This document shows, one piece after another, positions 51,411 to 60,195 of a stretch of DNA of 64,000 nt. The DNA lies in contig CADANQ010000004.1 of assembly GCA_902789365.1 (NCBI GenBank), positions 1 through 64,000 of the forward strand, written 5' to 3'. This DNA comes from an uncultured Eubacteriales bacterium (GTDB lineage: Bacteria > Bacillota > Clostridia > Christensenellales > Aristaeellaceae). A program made the position numbers and the translations under genes. Numbering within the stretch: position 1 is the first letter of the stretch; every line of letters starts with the position of its first letter. The notes under the pieces are model-generated. The model did no database searches and was not told where the DNA came from. It was given only the letters and a program-made list of their open reading frames with translations.

Positions 51411-53549
51411 TTAAGACAGAGCAAGCGTTTTCATTCCGCTCCCGTCAAGTTCGACGGTATATGTTTTCCCATCGAAAGTCACTTGCGCGGTGAGGGGATC
51501 GGGAGAAGAATTGACCACCGCCAGGACCTTTTCGCCCGGATAATAGGCGCATTCCGCCCTGGGATCGTCCGTCCGGGGAAGGCCTGGCGTCCTGCCGTTT
51601 GTAATGAGCCGGTCCAGGAGGGCGGTATTTGCCGGGCTGTAGGAATACCCTGCCAGATAGATGCCCATGCCCTTGCCGAAGGGATGGCAGGTAATCACGG
51701 GCCTGCCCTCCTCCTTCCACAGAACCCGAACCTTGGGATCAAGAACCCTTACGGGCACGGTCCTGCCGAGACCCGTACCATCCGGGCGGATCCCGGGCAC
51801 TTCGGTCAGAGGCACGTCGAAGGACCCGTGACAGGAATACGCCGCGTCGTCCCTGTCCACTCCAAGGACATTGGCAAGCCGGAAGGAACGGAACCCGTCC
51901 GGCGCGCAGGAAGGCTCGGCAATGCCGATCACCGTACCGCCCCGCAGCGCAAAGGCGCTGACGCTTTCAAGGATCTTCCCGTCACGCCACGCGTCGCCTC
52001 CGGACCACGCGGTGCCTTCCCAGCCGCAGTTGATCAGTACGTCAATGCCTTCCGGCACACCGTTTCTGATGTCCTCAAACGAAAGGAAGCGGACGTCATG
52101 GGGAAGACCCGACAGGCTCTCGATGACATGGATCAGGGGATGCATGTACGTCTCATGGAAATGGCCGGAAAGGGTCCAGGAACGAAGGCTGCCCCAGGAT
52201 GTCAAAACGCCGATCCCGATGCCAGATTCCATGGGCTTCCCGCTGTCGTGAAGCGCGGATATCCGCCGGAATTCGCCGAGGATCTTGTCCATGGCTTCGG
52301 TAAAATCGGGATAGTCCGGCACCAGATGCAGATAGCCTCCCAGCCCTGTGCGGTCGATCTTCTGCCGGAGCATTGCCCGGCGTACGCGCACCCAGTATTC
52401 CAAGGCGTCCCTGCCGGGTTTGCCGCCGGGGGAGAAGGTGGGAGCGCCGCCCAGCCCCACCGGGAACAGGTAGGGATGAAAGCGGATCTCATGGGTCCGG
52501 GCCGGAACCCCGGCGCAAAGACGCACCTCAAAGCCCGAAAAAACGCATTTGATGATGCCGTCAAAGCCCATTTCCTCAAAATGGCCGTTCCAGGGCTCCA
52601 GGCCGACCCAGCTGTCGTCATAGAATACGTAAGCTTCCTTGCCGTACGCGTGGGTCATGTCGGTAAGGGTGCGTCCCAGCTTCCTGACGAAGCGGCCCAC
52701 AAAAGCCATCCAGTCTTTTTTATGCTCTGTCGGTGGAATATGGGTTGCGTTGTATTTCCCCTTGCGGACGAAATCCTCCGCGGACAGGGCATACCCGTAT
52801 TCCTTTTCAAAGTCCTTCAGGGCGGCGGGGCTGACGGTAAAGTCATAGCTGGCCCAGTCGGTGAACAGATTGCGGTTCAGATCCGACGATCCCCAGATCC
52901 ACGCGAAATTGTAAAACAGCGAAGTGAACCGGACCACATTGGTATCCGGATGCGCGTCCAGCCATTTTTTCATCCAGTCCGTCAGGTATTCCCGAGCCTG
53001 GGGGAGATAGGGATCCAGCACCATCAGGTGCTCCTTGTCCCAATGGTTGGTTACATGGTTGTACATCGATATCTCTTCCCAGATACGCCAGGCAAGGAAG
53101 GAGACGGTGTACTCCCGGAAGGGCATGGTGGGGAAGGCGACCTTCCCATTCGCATAAGACACCCTGTCCCTGTCCACCCTGACATTTGCCGTGCGGTCCC
53201 ATACCTCAAGGTACGCAAGGGCTTCCGGGCTTTCGTTCACCTGAAACTGCTCCGCAAAAAAGCCGTCCAGCAGGCCGATCTCCGTATGATCGGAGGAAGC
53301 TGTTACGGGAGGGGTGGAAAGGAACGACTGCTGCCTGCATTCCGGATGCTCCCGAAGGAAGGGGTTGTGCTCCCGGATGGGGCAGAGGGTGGAATAGATT
53401 CTGTAGCCCGAGGAAACAATCTCCGGGCTCAGCCTGGTACCGTCGCTGTCGCGGATAACGTCCGCATCCCAGCGCCGGGCCAGGTCCAGGGTCAGCAGTT
53501 CGCATCCGCTCTCGCCCGGAAGGGTAAAATGTCCTGTGCAACTCTTCAT
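51411..53549 (-). CDS. GH112 phosphorylase (probable galactosyl-rhamnose or galacto-N-biose type)
   Basis: A 712-residue cytoplasmic phosphorylase of family GH112, recognisable from TGHFTLPGESG, WDADVIRDSDGTRL, FREYTVSFLAWRIWEEISMY, VVRFTSLFYNF and YDFTVSPAALKDFE. The presumed catalytic Asp lies in VFYDDSWVGLEPW; a typical C-terminal beta domain follows (GIGIGVLTSWGSLRSW, PFGKGMGIYLAGY). GH112 splits beta-galactosyl-HexNAc (lacto-N-biose) or beta-1,4-galactosyl-L-rhamnose with phosphate. The adjacent GH105 gene points to galactosyl-rhamnose from rhamnogalacturonan; this is inference from context. It follows GH105 by 3 bp and is probably translationally coupled. Confidence 0.88.
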   Translation of the reverse strand: MKSCTGHFTLPGESGCELLTLDLARRWDADVIRDSDGTRLSPEIVSSGYRIYSTLCPIREHNPFLREHPECRQQSFLSTPPVTASSDHTEIGLLDGFFAEQFQVNESPEALAYLEVWDRTANVRVDRDRVSYANGKVAFPTMPFREYTVSFLAWRIWEEISMYNHVTNHWDKEHLMVLDPYLPQAREYLTDWMKKWLDAHPDTNVVRFTSLFYNFAWIWGSSDLNRNLFTDWASYDFTVSPAALKDFEKEYGYALSAEDFVRKGKYNATHIPPTEHKKDWMAFVGRFVRKLGRTLTDMTHAYGKEAYVFYDDSWVGLEPWNGHFEEMGFDGIIKCVFSGFEVRLCAGVPARTHEIRFHPYLFPVGLGGAPTFSPGGKPGRDALEYWVRVRRAMLRQKIDRTGLGGYLHLVPDYPDFTEAMDKILGEFRRISALHDSGKPMESGIGIGVLTSWGSLRSWTLSGHFHETYMHPLIHVIESLSGLPHDVRFLSFEDIRNGVPEGIDVLINCGWEGTAWSGGDAWRDGKILESVSAFALRGGTVIGIAEPSCAPDGFRSFRLANVLGVDRDDAAYSCHGSFDVPLTEVPGIRPDGTGLGRTVPVRVLDPKVRVLWKEEGRPVITCHPFGKGMGIYLAGYSYSPANTALLDRLITNGRTPGLPRTDDPRAECAYYPGEKVLAVVNSSPDPLTAQVTFDGKTYTVELDGSGMKTLALS

Positions 53550-53552
53550 ACG

Positions 53553-54581
53553 TCATTCACCGGCTTTCAGCGCTTCCGCAAGGAAGCAGAGCGCCAGCCC
53601 CTGGCCCCAGCCCTGGGTCCAGCGCCTCGAAATATTGCGGTATCCGTCCAGGTCGCGCATCACGGCGGTGCCGCCGGAAACGTTCAGCACCCTGCCGTCG
53701 GGGGTGATGTTTTCCAGGATTCCTTTCAGGGAACGGGCGGCATATTTGGTGTGGAGGGGATTGCCGCTTTCCAGCATGGCGGCCGCGATGCCGCAGCTGG
53801 CGGACAATTCCTCATAGCTCTCCGGATCGTTCACAATGGTATGCCACAGCCCGTTTTCGGTCTGCAGCGTTTTCAGGGCGCTCAGCTGCTCCCGAAGGGA
53901 ACCCTGCACATCCATAAATTCCGGGTACAGGTAAGCCTCGGGCAGGACACGGTTCACCATGCTCATGGTATAGGCCGCCCAGGCGTTGGCCCTGGCCCAG
54001 TAAAATCCGGACATATGGTCTCCGGTCAGGTTGTTCCAGCCGTGATACCAGAGACCGGTGGAGGGATCCTGCAGAAAATCAATATGCCGCGCGTACTGGT
54101 GAAGGGCGTCGTTGATCATATCCCGGTCCTTGAGAAGCACGCCAAGGCGCAGCAGGAAGAAGCCCGCCATCATCAGGGTATCCGCCCAGGCTTGCTCCGG
54201 AAAGTCGTTATTGACGGATACTGTATGCTGCAGCACATTGTCCGAAAAACGAAGGGCGTCCCTCGTCAGGTAAGCCGCCTTGGATTTGGCGATGTCAAGG
54301 TATTTTTCGTCCCCGGTATGCTGATAAAGCGAAATCAGGCAATGCCCCATGGCGCAGGTATTCACCGTCCAGTGGGGAAGACCCAGGGAGATCAGCTCGT
54401 CCACCCGGGCCTGAAGCAGCCTGAACCATTCGTCATTCCCGGCGCATTCCGCCGCAAAGGCGATGCCGTGATACGCTACCCCGCAGGGCCAGTCCCAGGT
54501 AAGGTCCATCTGCAGTGTCTTTTTGACAACGCTGTCCATTATCTCAAGGATTTGTCCGCGGTCGATATCCAATCTGATCAT
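53553..54581 (-). CDS. GH105/GH88-family unsaturated glucuronyl/galacturonyl hydrolase
   Basis: A 342-residue alpha/alpha-barrel enzyme with no signal peptide. Landmarks are DLTWDWPCGVAYHGIAFAAE at the N-terminus, the catalytic-Asp helix EQAWADTLMMAGFFL, TGLWYHGWNN, GFYWARANAW and RRWTQGWGQGLALCFLAEAL. GH105 members release unsaturated galacturonic acid from oligosaccharides made by rhamnogalacturonan or pectin lyases, leaving rhamnose-ended products. The position between the sugar-binding protein and GH112 supports a cytoplasmic role after ABC import. An intrinsic terminator directly upstream probably lowers its expression compared with the binding protein. Confidence 0.9.
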   Translation of the reverse strand: MIRLDIDRGQILEIMDSVVKKTLQMDLTWDWPCGVAYHGIAFAAECAGNDEWFRLLQARVDELISLGLPHWTVNTCAMGHCLISLYQHTGDEKYLDIAKSKAAYLTRDALRFSDNVLQHTVSVNNDFPEQAWADTLMMAGFFLLRLGVLLKDRDMINDALHQYARHIDFLQDPSTGLWYHGWNNLTGDHMSGFYWARANAWAAYTMSMVNRVLPEAYLYPEFMDVQGSLREQLSALKTLQTENGLWHTIVNDPESYEELSASCGIAAAMLESGNPLHTKYAARSLKGILENITPDGRVLNVSGGTAVMRDLDGYRNISRRWTQGWGQGLALCFLAEALKAGE

Positions 54582-54594
54582 GAGCTGTCTCCTT

Positions 54595-54626
54595 TAAAAA
54601 AGCCGCGCAGGGCTTGCGCCCTGCGC
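54595..54626 (-). terminator. Intra-operon terminator after the solute-binding protein gene
   Basis: GCGCAGGG (54605-54612) pairs with CCCTGCGC (54619-54626); on the minus strand the hairpin is followed by TTTTTT and then at once by AAAGGAG, the GH105 ribosome binding site. Partial read-through would give high binding-protein and lower enzyme levels. Confidence 0.85.
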
Positions 54627-54660
54627 AGCTGTCGGGGTAATGATCAAACGTTATGACAGA

Positions 54661-56307
54661 TTATTCGGCGGGAACAACCTCCACGGCGGTCAGGTTCAGG
54701 GGATGCGTGGAGTTGCCGGCTTCCCAGGCGGCGGCGCGCTCGTCGATGATCTCCTGATAACCGGCATCCAGGTATTCCTGCGCGTACTTTTCATACAGCG
54801 CGTCGAATTCCTCGGGCTTGCACATGGTCAGGGCGTCGCGGTATTCCTTGTACTTGTTGGTCAGCACGGTCTGGTACTCGCTCTCGGCGTCCATGCTGAC
54901 GGAGAAGAGGGTGTTGGCGATGGCCCAGCCGGAATCACGGACGGCGACTTTGTCATAATACCAGTTGATGATGTCCTGGGTGAAGTCCTGGGGCAGGTCA
55001 TGGGGCAGGTTGTTGGCGATCACGTCTTCGATGGTGCCGGCCTGGCGCGCTTCGATGGTGATGCACCAGTAGTCCTTGTTGTTGTTGAAGCCCATCTTGT
55101 AGTCGCCGTTGTAGTTGCTGTCGCTCACGGGCAGGCCGTTCTCATCATAGTTGAAGTTCGAACCTTCGAGGCCCCACTGGAAAGTGAACAGGTTATCTTC
55201 CTGGGTCAGCCATTCCATGTACATCCAGGCAGCCTTCATCTGGTCCGGGGTGGCGTCCTTGGAGAAGCCAATCATCATGCCGAAGGGATTGTCGGTGCGG
55301 TAGCCGGGAGTGGTGCCGCCCTCGGCGTCGATGGTGCCGACCACGGGAGCGATTGCCAGCTTGGCGCCGGGGTTCGCCTCGTAGAAGGCGGTCAGCCAGG
55401 GCATGTCGGCGGAAATGTAACCGCCATAGGAATAGGTGAGGCCGTTGATGAAATTGGTTTTTTCATCTTCGCCGTTGGTCAGGTAATACTCAGGGTTGGT
55501 GATGCCGGCGTTGTAATCGGCGTTGGCCTGCTGAAGCAGGATCTTGTTGGGCGCCCAGCCGAGGGAAGGAATGTTGTAGTCGCCGTACATGGCCCACTCC
55601 TTCTCGTCCAGCGGCCAGGTGCGGAATTTGTAGTTCTGGTCGGAACCGACGCCGGTGATCATCGTGCCTCCGCCGGGATGTTCGGCAATGCCGGCTTCCA
55701 TGATCTTCGTCATGGCATCCAGGTATTCGGCACGGGTGACAGGCACATGGTCATATCCGACAGCTTCCAGCCAGTCCATGCGGACGAAGGTCTGGAAAGT
55801 ATAGGTGGTATCGTAGTAGGGACGGAAAGCGGCAACGAAATAGGTGTCGCCGTTGATCTGGGTGAAGGTCAGCTGGTTGTTGGCAACCATCCTGCCGTAG
55901 TAGGTGGGGGCGACAGCAGCAAAGTCTTCCATGTTGAAGGTGGTAAGATACCCGTCGGAGGCCCACTGGGTGACCTTGGGATAGTCATATTCCATCAGGA
56001 CGGTGGGCAAATCGTCCGCCGCGGCCAGCATGGAATACTTGGTCATCACGTCGGTGCGGGGAATGGCGACATAATTCACGGTGATGTTGTACTTGTCGCC
56101 GAAGTTCTCCTGGATCCACTTGGTCCAGTAGTTGTTCTCCACATCGGGCACGCCGGCCTGACCGCGGTCATACACGGGAATGGTGATGGACACATTCTCC
56201 GCGAAGGGCTCCCAGGCGGGGGCCGCCGCTTCTTCAGCCACGGCAGGCACCGCCGCGGGCAGCATCATGGCTGTCAGGGCAAGAGCAAGCGCTTTCTTGG
56301 TTTGCAT
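54661..56307 (-). CDS. Extracellular solute-binding protein, family 1 (LplA/YtcQ-like)
   Basis: A 548-residue periplasmic-type binding protein, large as usual for the LplA/YtcQ group that binds pectin- or xylan-derived oligosaccharides. The signal peptide MQTKKALALALTAMMLPAAV ends at VPAVAEE and contains no Cys, so there is no lipobox. This is odd for a Gram-positive binding protein, because other proteins here do carry one. The mature part has NNYWTKWIQENFGDKYNITV, DDLPTVLMEYD and PFGMMIGFSKDATPDQMKAA. GGAGG precedes ATG 56307. The two permease genes lie upstream in the same operon. Confidence 0.9.
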   Translation of the reverse strand: MQTKKALALALTAMMLPAAVPAVAEEAAAPAWEPFAENVSITIPVYDRGQAGVPDVENNYWTKWIQENFGDKYNITVNYVAIPRTDVMTKYSMLAAADDLPTVLMEYDYPKVTQWASDGYLTTFNMEDFAAVAPTYYGRMVANNQLTFTQINGDTYFVAAFRPYYDTTYTFQTFVRMDWLEAVGYDHVPVTRAEYLDAMTKIMEAGIAEHPGGGTMITGVGSDQNYKFRTWPLDEKEWAMYGDYNIPSLGWAPNKILLQQANADYNAGITNPEYYLTNGEDEKTNFINGLTYSYGGYISADMPWLTAFYEANPGAKLAIAPVVGTIDAEGGTTPGYRTDNPFGMMIGFSKDATPDQMKAAWMYMEWLTQEDNLFTFQWGLEGSNFNYDENGLPVSDSNYNGDYKMGFNNNKDYWCITIEARQAGTIEDVIANNLPHDLPQDFTQDIINWYYDKVAVRDSGWAIANTLFSVSMDAESEYQTVLTNKYKEYRDALTMCKPEEFDALYEKYAQEYLDAGYQEIIDERAAAWEAGNSTHPLNLTAVEVVPAE

Positions 56308-56370
56308 AGAATAGCCTCCTTTTTGATTTATGGTTGACGCCGCCGCGATCAGGCGGCGATCTCCATCTCG

Positions 56371-57291
56371 TTAACCCTTCACGGCGCCGATCATGACGCC
56401 CTTGACGAAGTATTTCTGCAGGAAGGGGTAGATGCAGATGATCGGAAGAGTCGCGAACATGATGCACGCGGCCTGCAGCACCTCCGGGGTGCTGGTCACC
56501 TCGATGGCCTCGGACAGCGTGGCCGTCTGCGCTTCGGACGCGGACGCCACCAGCTGGTACAGTTTGTACTGAATCATCTTCAGCCCTTCAAGGGTGGTGT
56601 AATATTTGTTGTCGGCGTAGGCGTTCCAGCGGCCCACCGCGTAGAAAAGGGAAAGGGTGGCGATGATGGGCTTGGAAAGGGGCAGAACGATTCTGAAAAG
56701 GATCTGGAAATTCGTCGCGCCGTCCAGGAAGGCCGCTTCCTCCAGACTGTCGGGGATAGAGGACTGGAAAAAGCTCTTCATGATCAGCATGTTGTACGCG
56801 CTGTAGATCAGGGGAAGGATCAGGACCCACATATTGTTGTACAGACCCAGGTTTTTATACAGAAGGAACGTGGGGATCAGGCCCGCGCTGAAGTACATCG
56901 GGAACATCAGGATGAAGGTGAAAAATGTCCTGCCTTTCAGGCGCTTCTTGGACAGGGGATAGGCCGCGCAGGTGCAGACGACCATACCGAGCAGCGTGAA
57001 GATAGCCACCACCATCACGCTGAAGCCGAAGGAACGCACCATGCTGCCGTCCTGGAAAATGGACTTGTAGGCTTCAAAGTTGATGCCCTTCGGCCACAGG
57101 ACCACGGACTTCTGCATGACCGCCGTATTGCTGGAAACGGATTTAGCGGCCAGGTGGATGAAGGGAAGGACACAGGTAAGGGAGAGGACGGTCAGGATGA
57201 GGATGATCAGAAAATCGATCACGGTAAATTTTTTTACGGCATGGGAACCGTCGGACACGGTGTCAAATTCTCTTTCTTTATTCTTTGCCAT
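56371..57291 (-). CDS. Carbohydrate ABC transporter permease (LplC/YtcP-like)
   Basis: A 306-residue inner-membrane permease with six helices, for example FLIILILTVLSLTCVLPFIH and VVAIFTLLGMVVCTCAAYPL. The coupling EAA loop lies near IPDSLEEAAFLDGATNFQI, and the end YFVKGVMIGAVKG is characteristic of the LplC group. It works with the 57305-58279 permease. GAGGGGG precedes ATG 57291, excluding the upstream in-frame start. The shared ATPase (MsmX type) is not encoded in this operon and must come from elsewhere. Confidence 0.92.
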   Translation of the reverse strand: MAKNKEREFDTVSDGSHAVKKFTVIDFLIILILTVLSLTCVLPFIHLAAKSVSSNTAVMQKSVVLWPKGINFEAYKSIFQDGSMVRSFGFSVMVVAIFTLLGMVVCTCAAYPLSKKRLKGRTFFTFILMFPMYFSAGLIPTFLLYKNLGLYNNMWVLILPLIYSAYNMLIMKSFFQSSIPDSLEEAAFLDGATNFQILFRIVLPLSKPIIATLSLFYAVGRWNAYADNKYYTTLEGLKMIQYKLYQLVASASEAQTATLSEAIEVTSTPEVLQAACIMFATLPIICIYPFLQKYFVKGVMIGAVKG

Positions 57292-57304
57292 GATCCGCAC
57301 CCCC

Positions 57305-58279
57305 TCACAGAAGCCCGTCTTCGCCAAGAGCTTTGGCAAAGCGGTCGCTGAGGACCACCAGGAGCAGTCCTACAAGAGACTGGAAAAGGCCCACAGCGGT
57401 CGCCATCGAAAACTTGGAATTGGCCAAGCCCTTTTCGTAGATGTAGATGGCCAGCTGGTACTGGAAATCCTTGACCTGCGTGTTCCCGAAAACATCCAGC
57501 CGCTCGTAGTTTGACCCCATGATCTTTCCCAGGTTCATAATCAGGAGGATTACGATGGTGCCGCGGATCCCGGGAAGGGTGATGTGCCAGATCCGCTGCC
57601 AGCGGTTGGCGCCGTCGATCATGGCCGCCTCATACAGTTCGCCGGAGATTCCGGTGATGGCCGCAAGGTAGATGATGGTGCCCCAGCCCATGCCCTGCCA
57701 AACGCCGATGAGCAGGTATGTAGCAGCCCAATGCCATTTTTCCGTCAGGAAGGGGATGCCGCTGTCGATCCATCCCCAGTTCATCATCAGGATGTTGACG
57801 ATGCCGGTGGTGGGCTTGAACAGCTGGTAGGCGACCGCGCCGATGATGACCCAGGAAAGAAAGTGGGGGAGATACAAAACCGTCTGCGTCACCTTTTTGA
57901 AGCGGGGGAAACGAAGCTCGTTGAGCATCAATGCCAGGATGATGGGCATCGGAAAGGAAACGGCCAGGTCCAGCAGGTTGAAGATGAGCGAGTTTTTCAG
58001 AGCGCGGATAAAATCCCTGTCCCTGAAAATCTTTTCAAAGGTCTGCCATCCCACCCATTTGCTGCCCGCGTAACCCTTGGCCGGTTTGTAATCCATAAAA
58101 ACCATCCGCAGGCCGGGATACGCCGCGTAATTGAAGATAATGACCAGCGCGACGGGAATCAAAAGCAGAAGGTACAGATGCCAGTCCCTGCTCAGGGCCT
58201 TTTTCCACTCGTGCAGCTCATGATCCATCCACGATTGCTGTTTGGCCTGTTCGCTCATGGATTTGGACGACTGAATCAT
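57305..58279 (-). CDS. Carbohydrate ABC transporter permease (LplB/YteP-like)
   Basis: A 324-residue permease. After a soluble N-terminus (WMDHELHEWKKALSRDWHLY), helices follow: LLLLIPVALVIIFNYAAYPG, SLIFNLLDLAVSFPMPIILA and others. The EAA loop is GISGELYEAAMIDGANRWQR. YAAYPGLRMVFMDYKPAKGY is typical of the YteP/LplB group that imports rhamnogalacturonan disaccharides or similar. It is the first gene of the operon; GGAGGG precedes ATG 58279, and a promoter lies at 58358-58387. Confidence 0.92.
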   Translation of the reverse strand: MIQSSKSMSEQAKQQSWMDHELHEWKKALSRDWHLYLLLLIPVALVIIFNYAAYPGLRMVFMDYKPAKGYAGSKWVGWQTFEKIFRDRDFIRALKNSLIFNLLDLAVSFPMPIILALMLNELRFPRFKKVTQTVLYLPHFLSWVIIGAVAYQLFKPTTGIVNILMMNWGWIDSGIPFLTEKWHWAATYLLIGVWQGMGWGTIIYLAAITGISGELYEAAMIDGANRWQRIWHITLPGIRGTIVILLIMNLGKIMGSNYERLDVFGNTQVKDFQYQLAIYIYEKGLANSKFSMATAVGLFQSLVGLLLVVLSDRFAKALGEDGLL

Positions 58280-58357
58280 AAAATCCCTCCAGTGCAAATG
58301 CTCTGCGCTAAACTTTCCCTATACTGTCCGAAAGACCGTAATTGTACCTTTTTTTAC

Positions 58358-58387
58358 ATTATACTCCGAAACTGATCGTAAAAACAA
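58358..58387 (-). promoter_or_regulatory. Promoter of the carbohydrate ABC operon
   Basis: On the minus strand TTGTTT (58387-58382), 18 bp spacer, TATAAT (58363-58358). Two direct GATCGTA repeats (about 58374 and 58398) overlap or flank the -35 region and could bind a regulator, possibly the AraC-type protein at the window end. Confidence 0.65.
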
Positions 58388-58505
58388 ACGATTTTTGATC
58401 GTATTTTTCTCATTTTCAATCATTAACGGCCGGAAGAACGATAACCTGAAACTATTTCTTTCCGTTCTGATGGGCATTTGGGACTGTACACGTTTTATAT
58501 CGTCA

Positions 58506-58514
58506 TGGTATAAT
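58506..58514 (+). promoter_or_regulatory. Extended -10 promoter element of the aldo/keto reductase gene
   Basis: TGG immediately before TATAAT (58509-58514) makes an extended -10; no good -35 is seen. Transcription would start near 58521, 55 bp before ATG 58576. Confidence 0.5.
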
Positions 58515-58575
58515 CATGCCGCACTGTCTGTTTAAATAGCATCGTTCGAATCACGGATAAAAAAGGAGAAAGAAT

Positions 58576-59529
58576 ATGCTGACACACAGGCTGTCCGGCA
58601 GGGATGTAAGCGTGATCGGCCTGGGCACCGCCCATTACGGAGGCCTGATCCAAAAAAGCCTGGCATTCGACCAGATGGACGCCTATGTCGCCGCGGGGGG
58701 CAATCTGATCGACACGGCGAGGGTCTACGGCGACTTTGCGACACCGAAGACCGGGGAAAGCGAAAAAATCGTCGGCCGGTGGATGGAGGAACGGGGAAAC
58801 AGGAAGGACATCTTCCTTTCCACCAAGGGCGGTCATCCGCCCTTTGACCGCATGTCTCAGTCACGGCTGAGTCCCCGGGAGATCGGCGACGACCTGCGCG
58901 AGAGTCTTGACGACCTGAGATGCGCTTATATAGACGTCTATTTTCTGCACCGGGACGACGAAAGCAGACCGGTGGAGGAAATCGTGGATACCCTCGAGGG
59001 CTTCATCGCGGAAGGACTGATCGGAATGTACGGGGTTTCCAACTGGAAAACGGAAAGAATCCTTGCTGCAAACCGCTATGCCGCGTCCCGCGGATACCAT
59101 GGGATCGGGGCAAACCAGCCCCAGTTCTCTTTGATGAAGCCCAACACCCTTGGCGACAGCACCCTTGTCAGGATGGACCGCGCCATGCACGATATGCACC
59201 GCCGCCTTTCCATGCCGTGCTTCTGCTTTTCAAGCCAGGCGGAGGGAATCCTGGCAAAGAAGCTCAGCGGAACGCCTGTCAGCCCGGAGCTTGAAAGCAA
59301 ATACGATTCGGCCGCCAACAGCGACATCCTGGATAAGGTAAGAGCAAAAGCCGCGGAGGGCGTGATGGAGCCCGGGGAGGCTTCCGTGGCGTTTTTGACA
59401 TGCCAGCCCTTCCCGTGCTTTGCCCTTTGCGCATCCTTTGGTCTGGACCGTATCCGCTCCTGGGGACGCCTCGGGAACGCCGTAATGCCTGAAACAATGG
59501 TCGCGGAATTGAATTTGCTGTCGCTCTGA
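58576..59529 (+). CDS. Aldo/keto reductase
   Basis: A 317-residue NADPH-dependent oxidoreductase of the AKR fold. The tetrad is visible: Asp in NLIDTARVYG (with the Tyr four residues on), Lys in FLSTKGGHP and His in YFLHRDDES. IGMYGVSNWKTERI and GANQPQFSLMKP follow. The C-terminal cofactor loop is altered (SSQAEGILAKKLSG). The substrate is probably a sugar or sugar-derived carbonyl, judging by its divergent position beside the pectin operon; this is inference. AGGAG precedes ATG 58576. Confidence 0.9.
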   Translation: MLTHRLSGRDVSVIGLGTAHYGGLIQKSLAFDQMDAYVAAGGNLIDTARVYGDFATPKTGESEKIVGRWMEERGNRKDIFLSTKGGHPPFDRMSQSRLSPREIGDDLRESLDDLRCAYIDVYFLHRDDESRPVEEIVDTLEGFIAEGLIGMYGVSNWKTERILAANRYAASRGYHGIGANQPQFSLMKPNTLGDSTLVRMDRAMHDMHRRLSMPCFCFSSQAEGILAKKLSGTPVSPELESKYDSAANSDILDKVRAKAAEGVMEPGEASVAFLTCQPFPCFALCASFGLDRIRSWGRLGNAVMPETMVAELNLLSL

Positions 59530-59588
59530 TAAGAAAATCGCCGTTCATAAAGCCCCGCGGGTCCGGGCAAAGCAGGGGAGGTATATAA

Positions 59589-59626
59589 ATATCTCTGCCG
59601 TAAATGTCCCTTTACGGCAGAGATAT
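59589..59626. repeat. 16 bp perfect inverted repeat
   Basis: ATATCTCTGCCGTAAA (59589-59604) pairs exactly with TTTACGGCAGAGATAT (59611-59626), loop TGTCCC. There is no T-tract, so it is not a clear terminator; it may be an operator or an RNA stem in the 3' region of the reductase transcript. 59530-59777 has no gene. Confidence 0.8.
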
Positions 59627-59777
59627 ATGCCGGAAAGCAGGGGAAGGGGCCGTAAATGTAAAATATGCAAAAACCCGGGAGCTGACGAATAATCCCGCGG
59701 AAAGACACTTTTATTCCCGCTAATTATCTGGTATAATGGTTTCGAAAAACTATTTCTTTTGAAAAGAGGATCCGGCC

Positions 59778-60170
59778 ATGAAAAAACAAAAGCTACTGAA
59801 AAGCGCGTCGATCCTTGCCGTTCTTGTTCTGTCCGTCCTGGCCCTGACCTCCTGCGTTTCCGCTCCTCCCATCGAGGCCACCTGGGCTCTCAGTTCCATC
59901 TCCGGAAGCGGAGATATGAGCATGGAGCTTGCAAATTTCCTGTCCAACGCTAAAGCCGCCGGTTTTGAGATCGATATGACCTTCAGCGGAGGCAAAGGTT
60001 CCATCTCCTCTCCGGGCTTCGCACCCCAGACGTTTACCTACACATTGAACGGCAGCAAGATTACCATGGTCATCGATGGCCTCTCATCCGTATGCACCTG
60101 GACGGTCAGCGGGAATACCCTGACGCTGGATTACTCGGGTTCTCACCTGGTGCTGGCAAAGAAAAATTGA
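59778..60170 (+). CDS. Small lipoprotein with lipocalin-like repeat strands
   Basis: A 130-residue lipoprotein: the signal LLKSASILAVLVLSVLALTS ends in the lipobox LTSC. The mature part is beta-rich and Ser/Gly-rich (ATWALSSISGSGDMS, MTFSGGKGSISS, FTYTLNGSKITMVIDG, TWTVSGNTLTLDYSG). It resembles the short lipocalin-like or META-type lipoproteins of Firmicutes, whose role is unknown. A TATAAT about 40 bp upstream and GAGGA before ATG 59778 support expression. It is followed by a terminator and forms a single-gene unit. Confidence 0.8.
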   Translation: MKKQKLLKSASILAVLVLSVLALTSCVSAPPIEATWALSSISGSGDMSMELANFLSNAKAAGFEIDMTFSGGKGSISSPGFAPQTFTYTLNGSKITMVIDGLSSVCTWTVSGNTLTLDYSGSHLVLAKKN

Positions 60171-60195
60171 TCTTTTCGCTTAAGTTTCGTCAAAT

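Noticed and set aside
51483..54656. 1,057-residue plus-strand open frame over GH112 and GH105
   Set aside because: It spans two real minus-strand genes and their junction; its composition (many Gly, Pro, His, Arg) is typical of antisense frames.
54640..56337. 565-residue plus-strand frame with valine/glycine-rich sequence
   Set aside because: Antisense of the solute-binding protein gene.
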